Source of the DNA: Fictibacillus barbaricus
GTDB lineage: Bacteria > Bacillota > Bacilli > Bacillales > Fictibacillaceae
Assembly: GCF_014635025.1 (NCBI RefSeq)
Contig: NZ_BMCE01000002.1
Location: 744,001-808,000, forward strand
Length of the DNA stretch: 64,000 bases
Direction of reading: 5' to 3'
A program made the translations under genes and the position numbers. The stretch's first letter is position 1, and each line of letters starts with the position of its first letter. Positions 53,084 through 61,574 of the stretch are shown piece after piece. Below the pieces are notes generated by a model, which was not told the origin of the DNA, searched no databases, and saw only the letters and a program-made list of their open reading frames with translations.

Positions 53084-53326
53084 TCTTTCCCCCCTAACTT
53101 AATTTTTATTCGTTAGGCAAACACCCTCTATTCACCTTTTGTATTACATGATATATTTAGAAAGGCTTTACAGACATACATACTATATATAGATTTTTTT
53201 ATTTTTATTTCTTACATAAGTATCAAATTTAGTCCAGCTTACTGGCTAACAGCTGTAAATCGCATCGTTTTTTGTTTAACACCAAAAACCTTATGCATTC
53301 AGCATTTTATTTTAGGAGGATATACC

Positions 53327-53995
53327 GTGATTTTAATGGCAGGTATGATCGGTACGGGTAAGTCTACATATGCCGAGTTCTTAAGTAATCAGCTTGGCAG
53401 CGAAATTTTTTACGAAAGCGTTGTCGATAACCCTATTCTACCCGATTATTACAAAAACCCGAAGCGATGGGCATTTCCGCTTCAGATTTATTTTTTAAAT
53501 ACGCGTTTTAAAACGATTCGCCAAGCTAGAACGAGTCCGGATAATGTACTAGATCGAAGCCTTTATGAGGATCTGATCTTTGCAGAACTCAACTATGATT
53601 CCGGCAACATGACACAGCTTGAATTTGACACTTACAAAGATTTACTTGAAACCATGATGAACGAAATAGACAAAACGCCAAAAGTACGCCCAGATCTTCT
53701 GATTTATTTGGATAGTGACTTAGAAACCGTTTTGAATCGTATTCAACAAAGAGGCCGTTCATATGAGCAGGTTGAGGAAAATCCAGAACTTTTGGCATAC
53801 TATAAAACCCTTCATGCAAAATACAAGGAATGGATCAAAGCCTACGATAAGACACCCGTTTTGGTGATCGAAAGTGATCAATATAATATATTTGATAAAA
53901 ACGATCAAGAAAAGATTTTAGCACTCGTTACAAATGAGCTTCAGAGACTTGATGCATTAGCCCAACCTTCTGCAGTTATGCATGAAAGCCGCTAA
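53327..53995 (+). CDS. Deoxynucleoside kinase
   Basis: This 222-residue kinase has P-loop GMIGTGKST (residues 6-14), the substrate-binding ESVVDNPIL and DRSLYEDL (ERS-like) and the lid RIQQRGRSYE. It phosphorylates deoxynucleosides for salvage; it could be dGuo/dAdo or dCyd kinase. B. subtilis has paired dgk and dck genes, whereas here only one is present. The GTG start has AGGAGG about 6 bases upstream. Gap of 240 bases before it holds no gene I can support. Confidence 0.88.
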   Translation: MILMAGMIGTGKSTYAEFLSNQLGSEIFYESVVDNPILPDYYKNPKRWAFPLQIYFLNTRFKTIRQARTSPDNVLDRSLYEDLIFAELNYDSGNMTQLEFDTYKDLLETMMNEIDKTPKVRPDLLIYLDSDLETVLNRIQQRGRSYEQVEENPELLAYYKTLHAKYKEWIKAYDKTPVLVIESDQYNIFDKNDQEKILALVTNELQRLDALAQPSAVMHESR

Positions 53996-54040
53996 ATTCA
54001 CAAACACTATGAGGACAAACAAGGTTAAGGAGTGAACACA

Positions 54041-54259
54041 TTGTTTACAATGTTATTTATTTTATTGTCTGTCCTTGTAGCAGCTGCAGGACTTTGGTAT
54101 ACGATGAAACTCACAAAGAAACAAAAAGTGTATACTGAAGATGAGGTAAATCCAGCAGTTTCTAGACATACTGCACTGCTCAATCCCGTTTTTATTGCGT
54201 TAGCAGGTTTTACGGTTGCAATTGCTTTAATCATCTACATTGCATATTTTGTTTATTAA
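54041..54259 (+). CDS. Small membrane protein, two helices
   Basis: This 72-residue protein has two hydrophobic helices (LFILLSVLVAAAGLWYT and VFIALAGFTVAIALIIYIAYFV) and a charged loop. TTG at 54041 is the start, with AAGGAG 8 bases before it; the in-frame GTG at 54032 is inside that site. Family not recognised. It ends at a hairpin shared with the convergent gene. Confidence 0.65.
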   Translation: MFTMLFILLSVLVAAAGLWYTMKLTKKQKVYTEDEVNPAVSRHTALLNPVFIALAGFTVAIALIIYIAYFVY

Positions 54260-54262
54260 GAA

Positions 54263-54300
54263 AGAAAAGGCCTGAGACTATTTGTCTTTTGGCCTTTTTT
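54263..54300. terminator. Bidirectional terminator between two small genes
   Basis: AAAAGGCC and GGCCTTTTTT form the stem with about 16 bases between; the minus-strand gene ends inside it. Confidence 0.75.
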
Positions 54301-54628
54301 CTAGGTCTTGCGGTTTTTCAGGATTCCAAAAACTCATCGTTTCAATAAATCGTCTTGTTTCTTCTTGACCGAGATCATGTATGATTTGATAGGCTTCTCT
54401 TAATTTTTGATCGTACCTGTCATTATCAGAATCATTTGAATATGGTACATATGGCACGTGTGATCTCACAAATGTATCATTTGCTGTACTTTCCAGCTCG
54501 CTAAATTTTTTTTCAAGTTCTCTTACATCTTCATCAGATGCTGATATTTCAAATTGAAAAGAAGATGCGGTTTTAATTGGCAGGATTTCTCCACTTTCAA
54601 CGTTTACATAGTAAGGTCTTTTTTCCAA
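54278..54628 (-). CDS. Small soluble protein of unknown function
   Basis: This 116-residue acidic protein starts MEKRPYYVNVESGEI and has a mostly helical middle (ELEKKFSELESTANDTF) followed by HVPYVPYSNDSDNDRYD. I have the impression of a conserved Bacillaceae family but cannot name it. Ribosome site AGGAGG is present upstream. It lies between the small membrane protein and corA. Confidence 0.6.
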   Translation of the reverse strand: MEKRPYYVNVESGEILPIKTASSFQFEISASDEDVRELEKKFSELESTANDTFVRSHVPYVPYSNDSDNDRYDQKLREAYQIIHDLGQEETRRFIETMSFWNPEKPQDLEKRPKDK

Positions 54629-54684
54629 GAGTGACGTCCTCCTTTTTCATTATTTTCCGCCACACACGAAATTTTATGTAACCT

Positions 54685-55620
54685 TTACCACCATCTTTTT
54701 TTCTTAAAATAGCCCATGATCATGATAGCTAGAGCTAAACAAAGGGTTAAAACAAAAAAGTAGCCATATTGCCATTTGAGCTCAGGCATATATTCAAAGT
54801 TCATCCCATATAAACCCGCGATGAATGTTAGAGGTACAAACACGGCGCTTATAAGTGTCAATGTTTTCATAATCCGGTTCATATGATCAGACTTTAACGA
54901 CATCTGCAAATCTAAAACACCTTTTAAATTTTCTTTAAAGCTGTCAAATGCAGAAGTAACTCTTGAGAATGCAGAAAGTAGATCCTTGAAATAAAAACCA
55001 GATTCCTCATTGGCGTATTCAAAATCATCATGGCCCATCTTTTGTATAATACTTTCTTCTGCTTCAACATACTGTCTTAGTTTGTGAAGCCGGTTTTTCC
55101 ACCGGTACACTTTGTGGCCGATCTCACGCTTTAACGGATCAACAAATACACTTTTCTCAAGCTCCAAAAATTCATCTGAAAGCTGATCCACTACTTCCAA
55201 GTAGGAATTCACAATGTCCTTCATAAAATAATAAAGCATATAACTGACATGCTGCATGTGCTCTGGATTCTCTTGAAAGTCTTTCACGAGCTGTTCTCTA
55301 AATGGCATTTCACGTTCGGCCATAACGACTAAGTACTTTTCGCCAATGAGAACATTTATCCTCAGTGGTTCTAAGGTTTTATTTTCTAAATAAAAGGTAG
55401 AAAGTACAGCATGTTCGGCATACACGTTTATACTTGGATGTTCAGAAAAGGTGGTGAATGATGATCTTGCCAGCTCATGAAGATCAATTTTATCTAACAC
55501 ACCATCTCTTTTCATTTCTTCAGGTGAATCATAAAACAGCCAAAGTGTTTCGTCATCAGATGGCACTTCAAAATGTTCAGTCCGTATCGTTTCGTTCGTT
55601 GATTTTTTGTATTTTAGCAT
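54685..55620 (-). CDS. corA: CorA-family magnesium/divalent cation channel
   Basis: This 311-residue protein has the C-terminal pair of helices with the signature YGMNFEYMPEL (GMN motif) between them and a final basic tail KKKRWW. The N-terminal domain is alpha/beta with the long stalk helix. It imports Mg2+ (or Co2+/Ni2+). With MgtE it gives the cell two magnesium routes. Expressed alone; no riboswitch seen. Confidence 0.92.
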   Translation of the reverse strand: MLKYKKSTNETIRTEHFEVPSDDETLWLFYDSPEEMKRDGVLDKIDLHELARSSFTTFSEHPSINVYAEHAVLSTFYLENKTLEPLRINVLIGEKYLVVMAEREMPFREQLVKDFQENPEHMQHVSYMLYYFMKDIVNSYLEVVDQLSDEFLELEKSVFVDPLKREIGHKVYRWKNRLHKLRQYVEAEESIIQKMGHDDFEYANEESGFYFKDLLSAFSRVTSAFDSFKENLKGVLDLQMSLKSDHMNRIMKTLTLISAVFVPLTFIAGLYGMNFEYMPELKWQYGYFFVLTLCLALAIMIMGYFKKKRWW

Positions 55621-55770
55621 AAAATCTGCTCCAGTACCGTTTTTAAGTAGCTTTCCCTATTGATTGGCGAATATTGAAAAACACATAATTTTGTCACATC
55701 ATAAAAGTATAATTCAGACATGATTCACAAATATTATGGGTGTTATTAATTTAAGGAGGTTCTTCTTAAA

Positions 55771-55950
55771 ATGGAAGCAAAGCGAGCACAAGAGATTTCT
55801 TCATCTTCAACTATGACTACTGTTACTTATAACGGAGAACAAATTTACATTGAGCACGTGGACCAGCAAACTGGAAAAGCTACAATTCATCCGCTTAATG
55901 ACCCAGATAATAAACAAAGTGTATCTGTTTCTAGTCTTATTGAACAATAA
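55771..55950 (+). CDS. sspH: Small acid-soluble spore protein, H type (SspH family)
   Basis: This 59-residue protein begins MEAKRAQEISSSSTM and continues TVTYNGEQIYIEHVDQQTGKA, matching the H-type SASP family almost throughout (RAKEI ... VTYNG..VYI.HV), and ends in SLIEQ. Such proteins protect spore DNA or RNA and are made in the forespore under sigma-G or sigma-F. AGGAGG lies about 10 bases before the ATG. It confirms that the organism makes spores. Single gene with its own terminator. Confidence 0.9.
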   Translation: MEAKRAQEISSSSTMTTVTYNGEQIYIEHVDQQTGKATIHPLNDPDNKQSVSVSSLIEQ

Positions 55951-55966
55951 ATACTTCCCAACAAGA

Positions 55967-55992
55967 ACCTCCGCATATTGCGGAGGTTTTTA
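55967..55992 (+). terminator. Terminator of sspH
   Basis: ACCTCCGC and GCGGAGGT pair with loop ATATT, followed by TTTTAT. Confidence 0.9.
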
Positions 55993-56002
55993 TCTTCAGG
56001 TT

Positions 56003-56040
56003 CAAAAAAAACCCTTTTTGCTATTGAGAGCTAAAGGGTC
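56003..56040 (-). terminator. Terminator of the cupin gene
   Basis: On the minus strand ACCCTTT pairs with AAAGGGT around 15 bases and is followed by seven T; the left arm is in the gene end. Confidence 0.75.
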
Positions 56041-56405
56041 ACATGACTGATGCTTTTTACTTTTTTTACAACCACTCGATCTCCATGAGCGGGAGGTTGC
56101 GATGTTACAAGAAACTCAGCTGGCATTTGAGATTCATTACGAACCTGGTGAGGTATCCCGGCAGGAATTGCGATTCCCTGATGAGGATGAATGGTTGTTT
56201 CTTCCCCATCCTTCTCAATGACAAGCTCACCATTCAACAAAAAGAAAAATTGGTGTGAGAACACATGATAATGTCTCACCTCAGCTGATTGAGGGGGCAT
56301 CTTTTCATGTATGATACTTAAATTATCTTGCTTAAGAAGATGCCATCCATCACATGCATCTCCCCAATGGTAATGTTCTGCATTTAACGTACTTATTTTC
56401 GACAT
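56031..56405 (-). CDS. Cupin-domain protein
   Basis: This 124-residue single-cupin protein has the first motif in HYHVFSHQFFFLLNGEL and the second in GIAIPAGIPHQVRN, together with metal-binding His and Glu positions. Function unknown; such small cupins serve as epimerases, dioxygenases or sugar-binding regulators. It is 12 bases from the DnaJ-like gene, so the two may be co-transcribed. Confidence 0.82.
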   Translation of the reverse strand: MSKISTLNAEHYHWGDACDGWHLLKQDNLSIIHEKMPPQSAEVRHYHVFSHQFFFLLNGELVIEKDGEETTIHPHQGIAIPAGIPHQVRNESQMPAEFLVTSQPPAHGDRVVVKKVKSISHVTL

Positions 56406-56416
56406 ACACCCTCCGC

Positions 56417-56839
56417 TTATTTCTTCAAAATGTCCTCCAGGTTCACTTTCATCCGCTGAGCCGTCGGCGGACAGGTTAAGTTGTACTGAAGCACTTTTTG
56501 GTTAATGGCTTCCACTGTCTTTTTAATGTTATATTCGACCGTATACGATTTTAGTTCTTCCTTTAATACGTCTATCTCTTGGCCAAGTTTCACCCAATTT
56601 GGCAAAACATTATTATCTTTCATCACTTTATGAAGACGTTTCTCGGGATTATAAGCAAGGTCTTGATCGATCTGGAGTGGTTTTCCTAATCCATCCAGAT
56701 TGTCAAATGCTCCTTCCTTACGCGCACGGTTCACAATAGCCGTAATATGATCTTCATAAAACCAGGCATTTGTTTGCTCGTCCTTCATTAAAATTTCACG
56801 TTTCTGCATTTCCTTTTCAAATGACGGTTTTTTATTCAT
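56417..56839 (-). CDS. DnaJ-related DUF1992-family protein
   Basis: This 140-residue protein has the conserved block AFDNLDGLGKPLQI and NWVKLGQEID of the DUF1992 (DnaJC28) family, with no J domain of its own. Function in bacteria is not known; relatives are linked to protein homeostasis. It is the first gene of a probable two-gene unit with the cupin gene. Confidence 0.82.
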   Translation of the reverse strand: MNKKPSFEKEMQKREILMKDEQTNAWFYEDHITAIVNRARKEGAFDNLDGLGKPLQIDQDLAYNPEKRLHKVMKDNNVLPNWVKLGQEIDVLKEELKSYTVEYNIKKTVEAINQKVLQYNLTCPPTAQRMKVNLEDILKK

Positions 56840-56946
56840 TGTAAAAACCTCCAGAAATAAATTTGCTTCTTACCTATACATTATGTTTATTCCCTTCATT
56901 TTCCTTGGAAAAGATATGGCAGATTTATAGCAGAATTGTGTATAAA

Positions 56947-58188
56947 TTAAGAACGCTTTTGTTCTGGTTTGAAATTTCGGATAAATGGAAGTGAAAACAC
57001 AATCAGTGCAACAAGCATCTCCATCGTTCCTCCCCAAACAAATACGTCTCGAGGTCCTATTCTTTCAATTAAGATACCTGCAGTACCGGCAGCAATGGGC
57101 TCAGAGATCCCCATGATAATGATCATGATCCCAATCACACGACCAAACAGTTTTGGAGGGATAAGCGCATGGTTTACGCTCGGTGCAATTATATTAACAG
57201 CCGCCTCAAAAAATCCCACGAGAGACAGAAGCAATAATAAAACAGCAAGTTCCTTTGAAAAGAACCCGATTAAAACAATAGTAACTCCTTGAAGAAAGCA
57301 GGTTAACAATGTCATATATGGTTTTGGTTTATGAATAACGAATAAAGAGAAGATAATAGCCGCTGCAACACTTCCAATTGCAATGGAAGAATGAGCCCAA
57401 CCGTAACCTTTGATGCCAAAGTCTAAATCCTTTATTAAGAATGGCAGACTGACCATTACTGCCCCTACCGCTGCATTTGCAAAAAAAGCAAAAAGAGCCA
57501 TTGTTGCAAGTACGGGTGCTCCAATAAAAAATGAGAAACCCTCTTTTATGCCTGTAAAAAATGAAGAAGCTTTTTCTTCGCTCGTCTCTTCCTTTACCTT
57601 AATAAACAGGAACAAACCAGCAGCGATAAAAAATGCTGCAGCATTTAAAAGAAATGCCATTTTAGCTCCATATACAGCGTATAACATGGCACCGGCAATA
57701 GGGCCTACAACCCCTGACGCCTGATTCGCCATCATTAGAAGGCTCATTGACTGTGTGTAATGCTTCTCTGCCACAAGCCTTGTTCTAAAAGTTATACCTG
57801 CTGGTTCACTGATAGCGTCGATCAATCCGAAAAGAACTCCTGCAATATAGAACACGTAGACAGGCGGTTCGTACAGGGCGACGATAAGAAATAGAAGTAA
57901 AAGGATGGACCCTCTTCCTATCGCCGACCCAATTAAAAGGTTACGAACCGAAAAACGGTCAACTACCGCCCCGCCAAATAGAATAAATGAAAATTTCGTT
58001 AGTGTGACGAGCAAGATGTAAGTACCTACGATGACTGGCGAACCTGTAATCTGTACCAGAAGCCACATCAGCGTGATCATAAAAATACTGTCACCCATCG
58101 CGGTTAAGATTGAACTTAGCCAAAAATAAAGAAAGCTTTTGTTGCGAAAAATCTCCCCTGATAACTTCAATTCTTTTTCTCCCGCCAT
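56947..58188 (-). CDS. MFS transporter, possible exporter (MFS_3 type)
   Basis: This 413-residue protein has 12 hydrophobic helices and the MFS_3 pattern FLYFWLSSILTAMGDSIF at the start and GGAVVDRFSVRNLL after helix 2. Relatives include EntS-like siderophore and macrolide exporters. It lies next to the iron-siderophore system, but no Fur box was found before it, so a link to iron is only possible. Confidence 0.82.
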   Translation of the reverse strand: MAGEKELKLSGEIFRNKSFLYFWLSSILTAMGDSIFMITLMWLLVQITGSPVIVGTYILLVTLTKFSFILFGGAVVDRFSVRNLLIGSAIGRGSILLLLFLIVALYEPPVYVFYIAGVLFGLIDAISEPAGITFRTRLVAEKHYTQSMSLLMMANQASGVVGPIAGAMLYAVYGAKMAFLLNAAAFFIAAGLFLFIKVKEETSEEKASSFFTGIKEGFSFFIGAPVLATMALFAFFANAAVGAVMVSLPFLIKDLDFGIKGYGWAHSSIAIGSVAAAIIFSLFVIHKPKPYMTLLTCFLQGVTIVLIGFFSKELAVLLLLLSLVGFFEAAVNIIAPSVNHALIPPKLFGRVIGIMIIIMGISEPIAAGTAGILIERIGPRDVFVWGGTMEMLVALIVFSLPFIRNFKPEQKRS

Positions 58189-58322
58189 TCATCTCGTTAC
58201 TTGTTACGCTTCTATTATAGGAAAATACTGGCGAAAAAACGATCACTTGTTGTAATTTTATGGTGAAATTAATAATATTTCTACTCGAATTCTCAATTTC
58301 AATAAATCAACAGCAAAGTGGA

Positions 58323-58352
58323 TAAAAAGAAAGGAAGCGAATACTCGCTTCC
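58323..58352 (-). terminator. Terminator of the siderophore binding-protein gene
   Basis: On the minus strand GGAAGCGA and TCGCTTCC form a perfect stem with loop GTAT, followed by TTTCTTTTTA. Confidence 0.85.
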
Positions 58353-58363
58353 TCTTCTTCTGC

Positions 58364-59323
58364 TTATTTTTCTAAGAAATATTTTTCAAGCTCATCAAGC
58401 ATTATGTTTGCCGCTTTCACACCGCCGGCTGTGTTCCAAGTCGCATCGTCCACTTTAAATGCTTTTCCTGCTTTTACAACTTCAAGGTTTTTCCAAAGCG
58501 GATTGTTTGTCCATTCTTTTTCTATTTTGCTAGCTTCCCCGTCTCCTGTTTCATAAGTGAAGTAGAATAAAATGTCACCGTTCATATCAGGAATGCGCTC
58601 TTGTGTTACTTCTTCAGCAAAATCAGGTTTGTTTTGGTCTCCAGGACGTGCAAAACCGATTTGTTTAAGAATTACGCCAGAGAAAGTATCTTGATGATAG
58701 ATACGAGTTTTTCCTGGCATAAAACGGACCATGGAAACTTCATTCTTCAGCTTATCGCCAGCTTCTTTTTTGAAGTCCTCGATACGTTGGTCGAATGCTG
58801 CTAACACTTCTTTTCCTTTTTCTTCTTTATTTAATGCTTTAGCATAAAGTTCGAAGTTAATCTTCCAGTCACCACGCAGATCTTCCGCGAAAACTGTTGG
58901 TGCGATCTTGTTCAATTCATCAAATTGTTTTTCTTGACGCATCTTGTTACCGATAATCAGGTCAGGTTTAAGTGCTACAATTTTTTCAATATTAACCGCG
59001 CTCTCGTCACCTACAACTTCCACGCCTTCCATCTCGTCCTTAATATGATCGTACCAAGGATCACCTGTCCAAGATTTTACTGCTCCTACTGGTTTTACTC
59101 CGAGAGCAAGGAGTGCTTCAGTTCCTTCATTCGTAAGAATAACTACGCGTTTGTTTTCTTTTACTTCTGTAGTACCCATAGCGTGTTCAACTTTATAAGA
59201 AGCGGAAGCTCCCTCAGATTTTTCTTCTTCTTTTGCTTTGTCTTTCCCGCCGCATGCTGCCAAAGCAAGCATTAAAGTAAGAACAGCAGCAAATGCAAGC
59301 CATTTGTATGTAATCTTTTTCAT
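58364..59323 (-). CDS. Iron-siderophore binding lipoprotein (FeuA/YfiY-like)
   Basis: This 319-residue lipoprotein has the lipobox LALAACGG and the type III binding-protein fold with VVILTNEGTEALLALGVKPVGAV and DLIIGNKMRQEK motifs. It binds ferric siderophore outside the cell and hands it to the permease encoded by the divergent genes. The ATG at 59323 has AAGGGGAGAGAGAAACAG in front; a longer in-frame reading is not needed. Promoter TTGACA-N17-TATGAT and a Fur box precede it. Confidence 0.9.
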   Translation of the reverse strand: MKKITYKWLAFAAVLTLMLALAACGGKDKAKEEEKSEGASASYKVEHAMGTTEVKENKRVVILTNEGTEALLALGVKPVGAVKSWTGDPWYDHIKDEMEGVEVVGDESAVNIEKIVALKPDLIIGNKMRQEKQFDELNKIAPTVFAEDLRGDWKINFELYAKALNKEEKGKEVLAAFDQRIEDFKKEAGDKLKNEVSMVRFMPGKTRIYHQDTFSGVILKQIGFARPGDQNKPDFAEEVTQERIPDMNGDILFYFTYETGDGEASKIEKEWTNNPLWKNLEVVKAGKAFKVDDATWNTAGGVKAANIMLDELEKYFLEK

Positions 59324-59354
59324 CTGTTTCTCTCTCCCCTTTTTTGTTCGCAAA

Positions 59355-59369
59355 TGATAATGAGAATCA
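59355..59369. promoter_or_regulatory. Fur box 1
   Basis: TGATAATGAGAATCA is a 7-1-7 Fur site with two mismatches in the second half. It lies downstream of the -10 of the binding-protein promoter and would block its transcription when iron is high. Confidence 0.7.
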
Positions 59370-59381
59370 ATTACAACTCGT

Positions 59382-59410
59382 ATCATAATATGTATTGAAT
59401 CCGTTGTCAA
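59382..59410 (-). promoter_or_regulatory. Sigma-A promoter of the siderophore binding-protein gene
   Basis: On the minus strand TTGACA and TATGAT are separated by 17 bases, an almost ideal promoter next to Fur box 1. Confidence 0.8.
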
Positions 59411-59418
59411 TAACTAAA

Positions 59419-59433
59419 TGATAATGATTTTCA
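59419..59433. promoter_or_regulatory. Fur box 2
   Basis: TGATAATGATTTTCA is a 7-1-7 Fur site with one mismatch. It lies just before the -35 of the permease promoter and upstream of the binding-protein promoter, so one divergent region could be repressed in both directions. Confidence 0.75.
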
Positions 59434-59439
59434 AAGTCA

Positions 59440-59468
59440 TTGACAGATCTCTCTTTTACTTTTAAACT
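59440..59468 (+). promoter_or_regulatory. Sigma-A promoter of the siderophore permease operon
   Basis: TTGACA and TAAACT are separated by 17 bases, about 40 bases before the first permease start and next to Fur box 2. Confidence 0.7.
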
Positions 59469-59507
59469 GTTAAATGAGAACATTTTTCATTATTAAAAGA
59501 GGCCCAG

Positions 59508-60518
59508 ATGAACGGAATATTATACGGAAATAACAGAAAAGCAGCCGGTCTGATTATCGGTATTATTTTAGCACTTATTATAATGGCTCTTAGTGTTGTT
59601 TTGGGGTATACAAATACTTCATTTAAACAAGCAATTGAGGCATACACCGCATTCAACGGCTCTAATGAACATCTAATTATTCAGCTTTCACGAGTGCCGC
59701 GCTCCCTTGTAGGTATGGCAGTCGGCATCTCATTAGGAATTGCCGGCGTCCTCATGCAGGCACTCACACGAAATCCGATCGCATCACCAGATATCTTTGG
59801 TATTAATGCTGGTGCAGGATTCTTTATTGTATTTAGCGTTACTTTCCTAGGAATCTCATCCATACAGCAGTTTATGTGGATTGGTTTTTTAGGAGCCGCT
59901 GTTGCCGCAGGACTGGCATATGCTCTTGGATCTGCAGGAAAAGGAGGATTAACTCCTGTAAAGCTGACTTTAGCAGGAGCTGTAATGGCTGCACTATTCG
60001 CATCACTTACACAAGGGATGCTTGTAACCAATGAGAAAGCTCTTGATGAAGTATTATTCTGGCTTGCTGGTTCAGTCGAAGGAAGAAAACTTTCTATGTT
60101 AACTGCGGTTATACCAGCTCTTGCATTCGCTTGGATCGTTTCAGTCCTTTTGTCTAGGCAGCTAAATGCATTTGCTCTTGGTGAAGACGTCGCAGTAAGC
60201 TTAGGGCAAAAAACAGTGATTTTTAAATTAGCAGCTGCTTTAATGGTAATCTTGCTTGCAGGCGGGTCTGTTGCTATAGCTGGTCCAATTAGTTTCATTG
60301 GGATTGTTGTCCCGCATTTTGCAAGATTCTTAGTTGGGAATGATCATCGCTGGATAGTACCTTACTCCGCTCTTATTGGCGGAATCATGCTAGTACTAGC
60401 TGATATTGGCGCACGTTATATTATCATGCCAGAAGAAGCGCCTGTCGGTGTTGTCACTGCTCTGATCGGTACTCCATTCTTCATTTATATTGTTAGAAAA
60501 GGAATTTTTCAAAAATGA
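59508..60518 (+). CDS. FecCD-family iron-siderophore permease 1
   Basis: This 336-residue protein has about ten hydrophobic helices and the family motifs RVPRSLVGMAVGISLGIAGVLMQALTRNPIASPDIFG (in parts; QALTRNPIASPD is diagnostic) and GPISFIGIVVPHFAR for contact with the ATPase. It forms half of the channel. AGAGG stands about 6 bases before the ATG. Confidence 0.92.
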   Translation: MNGILYGNNRKAAGLIIGIILALIIMALSVVLGYTNTSFKQAIEAYTAFNGSNEHLIIQLSRVPRSLVGMAVGISLGIAGVLMQALTRNPIASPDIFGINAGAGFFIVFSVTFLGISSIQQFMWIGFLGAAVAAGLAYALGSAGKGGLTPVKLTLAGAVMAALFASLTQGMLVTNEKALDEVLFWLAGSVEGRKLSMLTAVIPALAFAWIVSVLLSRQLNAFALGEDVAVSLGQKTVIFKLAAALMVILLAGGSVAIAGPISFIGIVVPHFARFLVGNDHRWIVPYSALIGGIMLVLADIGARYIIMPEEAPVGVVTALIGTPFFIYIVRKGIFQK

Positions 60519-61558
60519 GAAAGTATTGGGTTTTACAGCGTAAATCATTTTCCTATTTAATTGATAAAAAGACTACTCTAGCCATTATGGTCTTATCAAT
60601 AGCATCTATTGCCGCAATGTTAATTAGCATTGGGGTTGGTGATATGTATATCGCACCTTGGGATGTTTTCACTGCATTAATCGGCACTGGACTTGATATT
60701 AACGAATTGATTATTACAGAATTCAGACTTCCTAGAGTTTTAGTCGCTTTCATTGCCGGAGCATCACTTGCTCTATCGGGAGCAATATTACAAGGAGTTA
60801 TACGTAATCCATTAGCTTCCCCTGACATGATAGGTATCACAGGTGGAGCAGGATTTGCAGCAGTCGGTTTTCTAACGATGTTCAGTGATGACTCCAACAA
60901 CCTCTTGCTTAGCATCAACTATTTGCCTATATTCGCTTTTGCTGGTGCAACCGTCGTTGCCTTTCTAATTTACGCTCTAGCATGGAAAAACGGCGTTACA
61001 CCGATACGCTTGATTTTAATAGGCATCGGACTTATGGCTCTTTTTCAAGCGTTAACGACACTCATGATGCTCATCGGTCCGATCTATAGAGCCAGCCAAG
61101 CTACTGTATGGCTGACAGGAACTGTTTATGGCACCTCATGGAAAGAAGTAAAAGCGATGTTGCCTTGGTTCTTAGGGATGCTGCCTATTTTAATTCTTTT
61201 GGTTCGCCGCTTGAACATACAAGGCTTTGGTGATGACCTTGCGATGGGAGCCGGCATTGCTGTTCACCGAGAGCGGTTTATGCTTTTAATGGCGTGTACG
61301 GCACTCGCAGGATCTGCTGTCGCTTTTGCAGGGGCCATAGGGTTCGTTGGTTTAATCGGACCGCATATCGCGCGGCGTATCACAGGTTCTTCTTTTGGGG
61401 GACTGTTCCCTGCTTCAGCACTGATCGGCGGAATCATGGTGGTTTTAGCTGACCTAGCAGGCCGTACAGTCTTCTCGCCATTAGAAGTGCCAGCTGGTGT
61501 TTTTACAGCGGCAATTGGCGCGCCATACTTTATTTATCTATTATTTAAAAATCAATAA
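60515..61558 (+). CDS. FecCD-family iron-siderophore permease 2
   Basis: This 347-residue second permease half has QGVIRNPLASPDMIG and GAIGFVGLIGPHIARR motifs, with about ten helices. ATG overlaps the stop of the first permease (ATGA), so the two halves are made together. Confidence 0.92.
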   Translation: MRKYWVLQRKSFSYLIDKKTTLAIMVLSIASIAAMLISIGVGDMYIAPWDVFTALIGTGLDINELIITEFRLPRVLVAFIAGASLALSGAILQGVIRNPLASPDMIGITGGAGFAAVGFLTMFSDDSNNLLLSINYLPIFAFAGATVVAFLIYALAWKNGVTPIRLILIGIGLMALFQALTTLMMLIGPIYRASQATVWLTGTVYGTSWKEVKAMLPWFLGMLPILILLVRRLNIQGFGDDLAMGAGIAVHRERFMLLMACTALAGSAVAFAGAIGFVGLIGPHIARRITGSSFGGLFPASALIGGIMVVLADLAGRTVFSPLEVPAGVFTAAIGAPYFIYLLFKNQ

Positions 61559-61574
61559 CAGGAGTGGATGACAG

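Noticed and set aside
53084-53326. Small gene or RNA in the gap before the deoxynucleoside kinase
   Set aside because: AT-rich with short frames only; no ribosome site except that of the kinase itself and no convincing hairpin.
55621-55770. Sigma-G promoter for sspH
   Set aside because: Several AT-rich near matches exist, but none has both boxes at the right spacing, so no site is claimed.
59681-60298. Long minus-strand frame (205 codons) opposite the first FecCD permease
   Set aside because: Ala/Pro/Ser/Thr-rich shadow of hydrophobic helices, without ribosome site or known domain.
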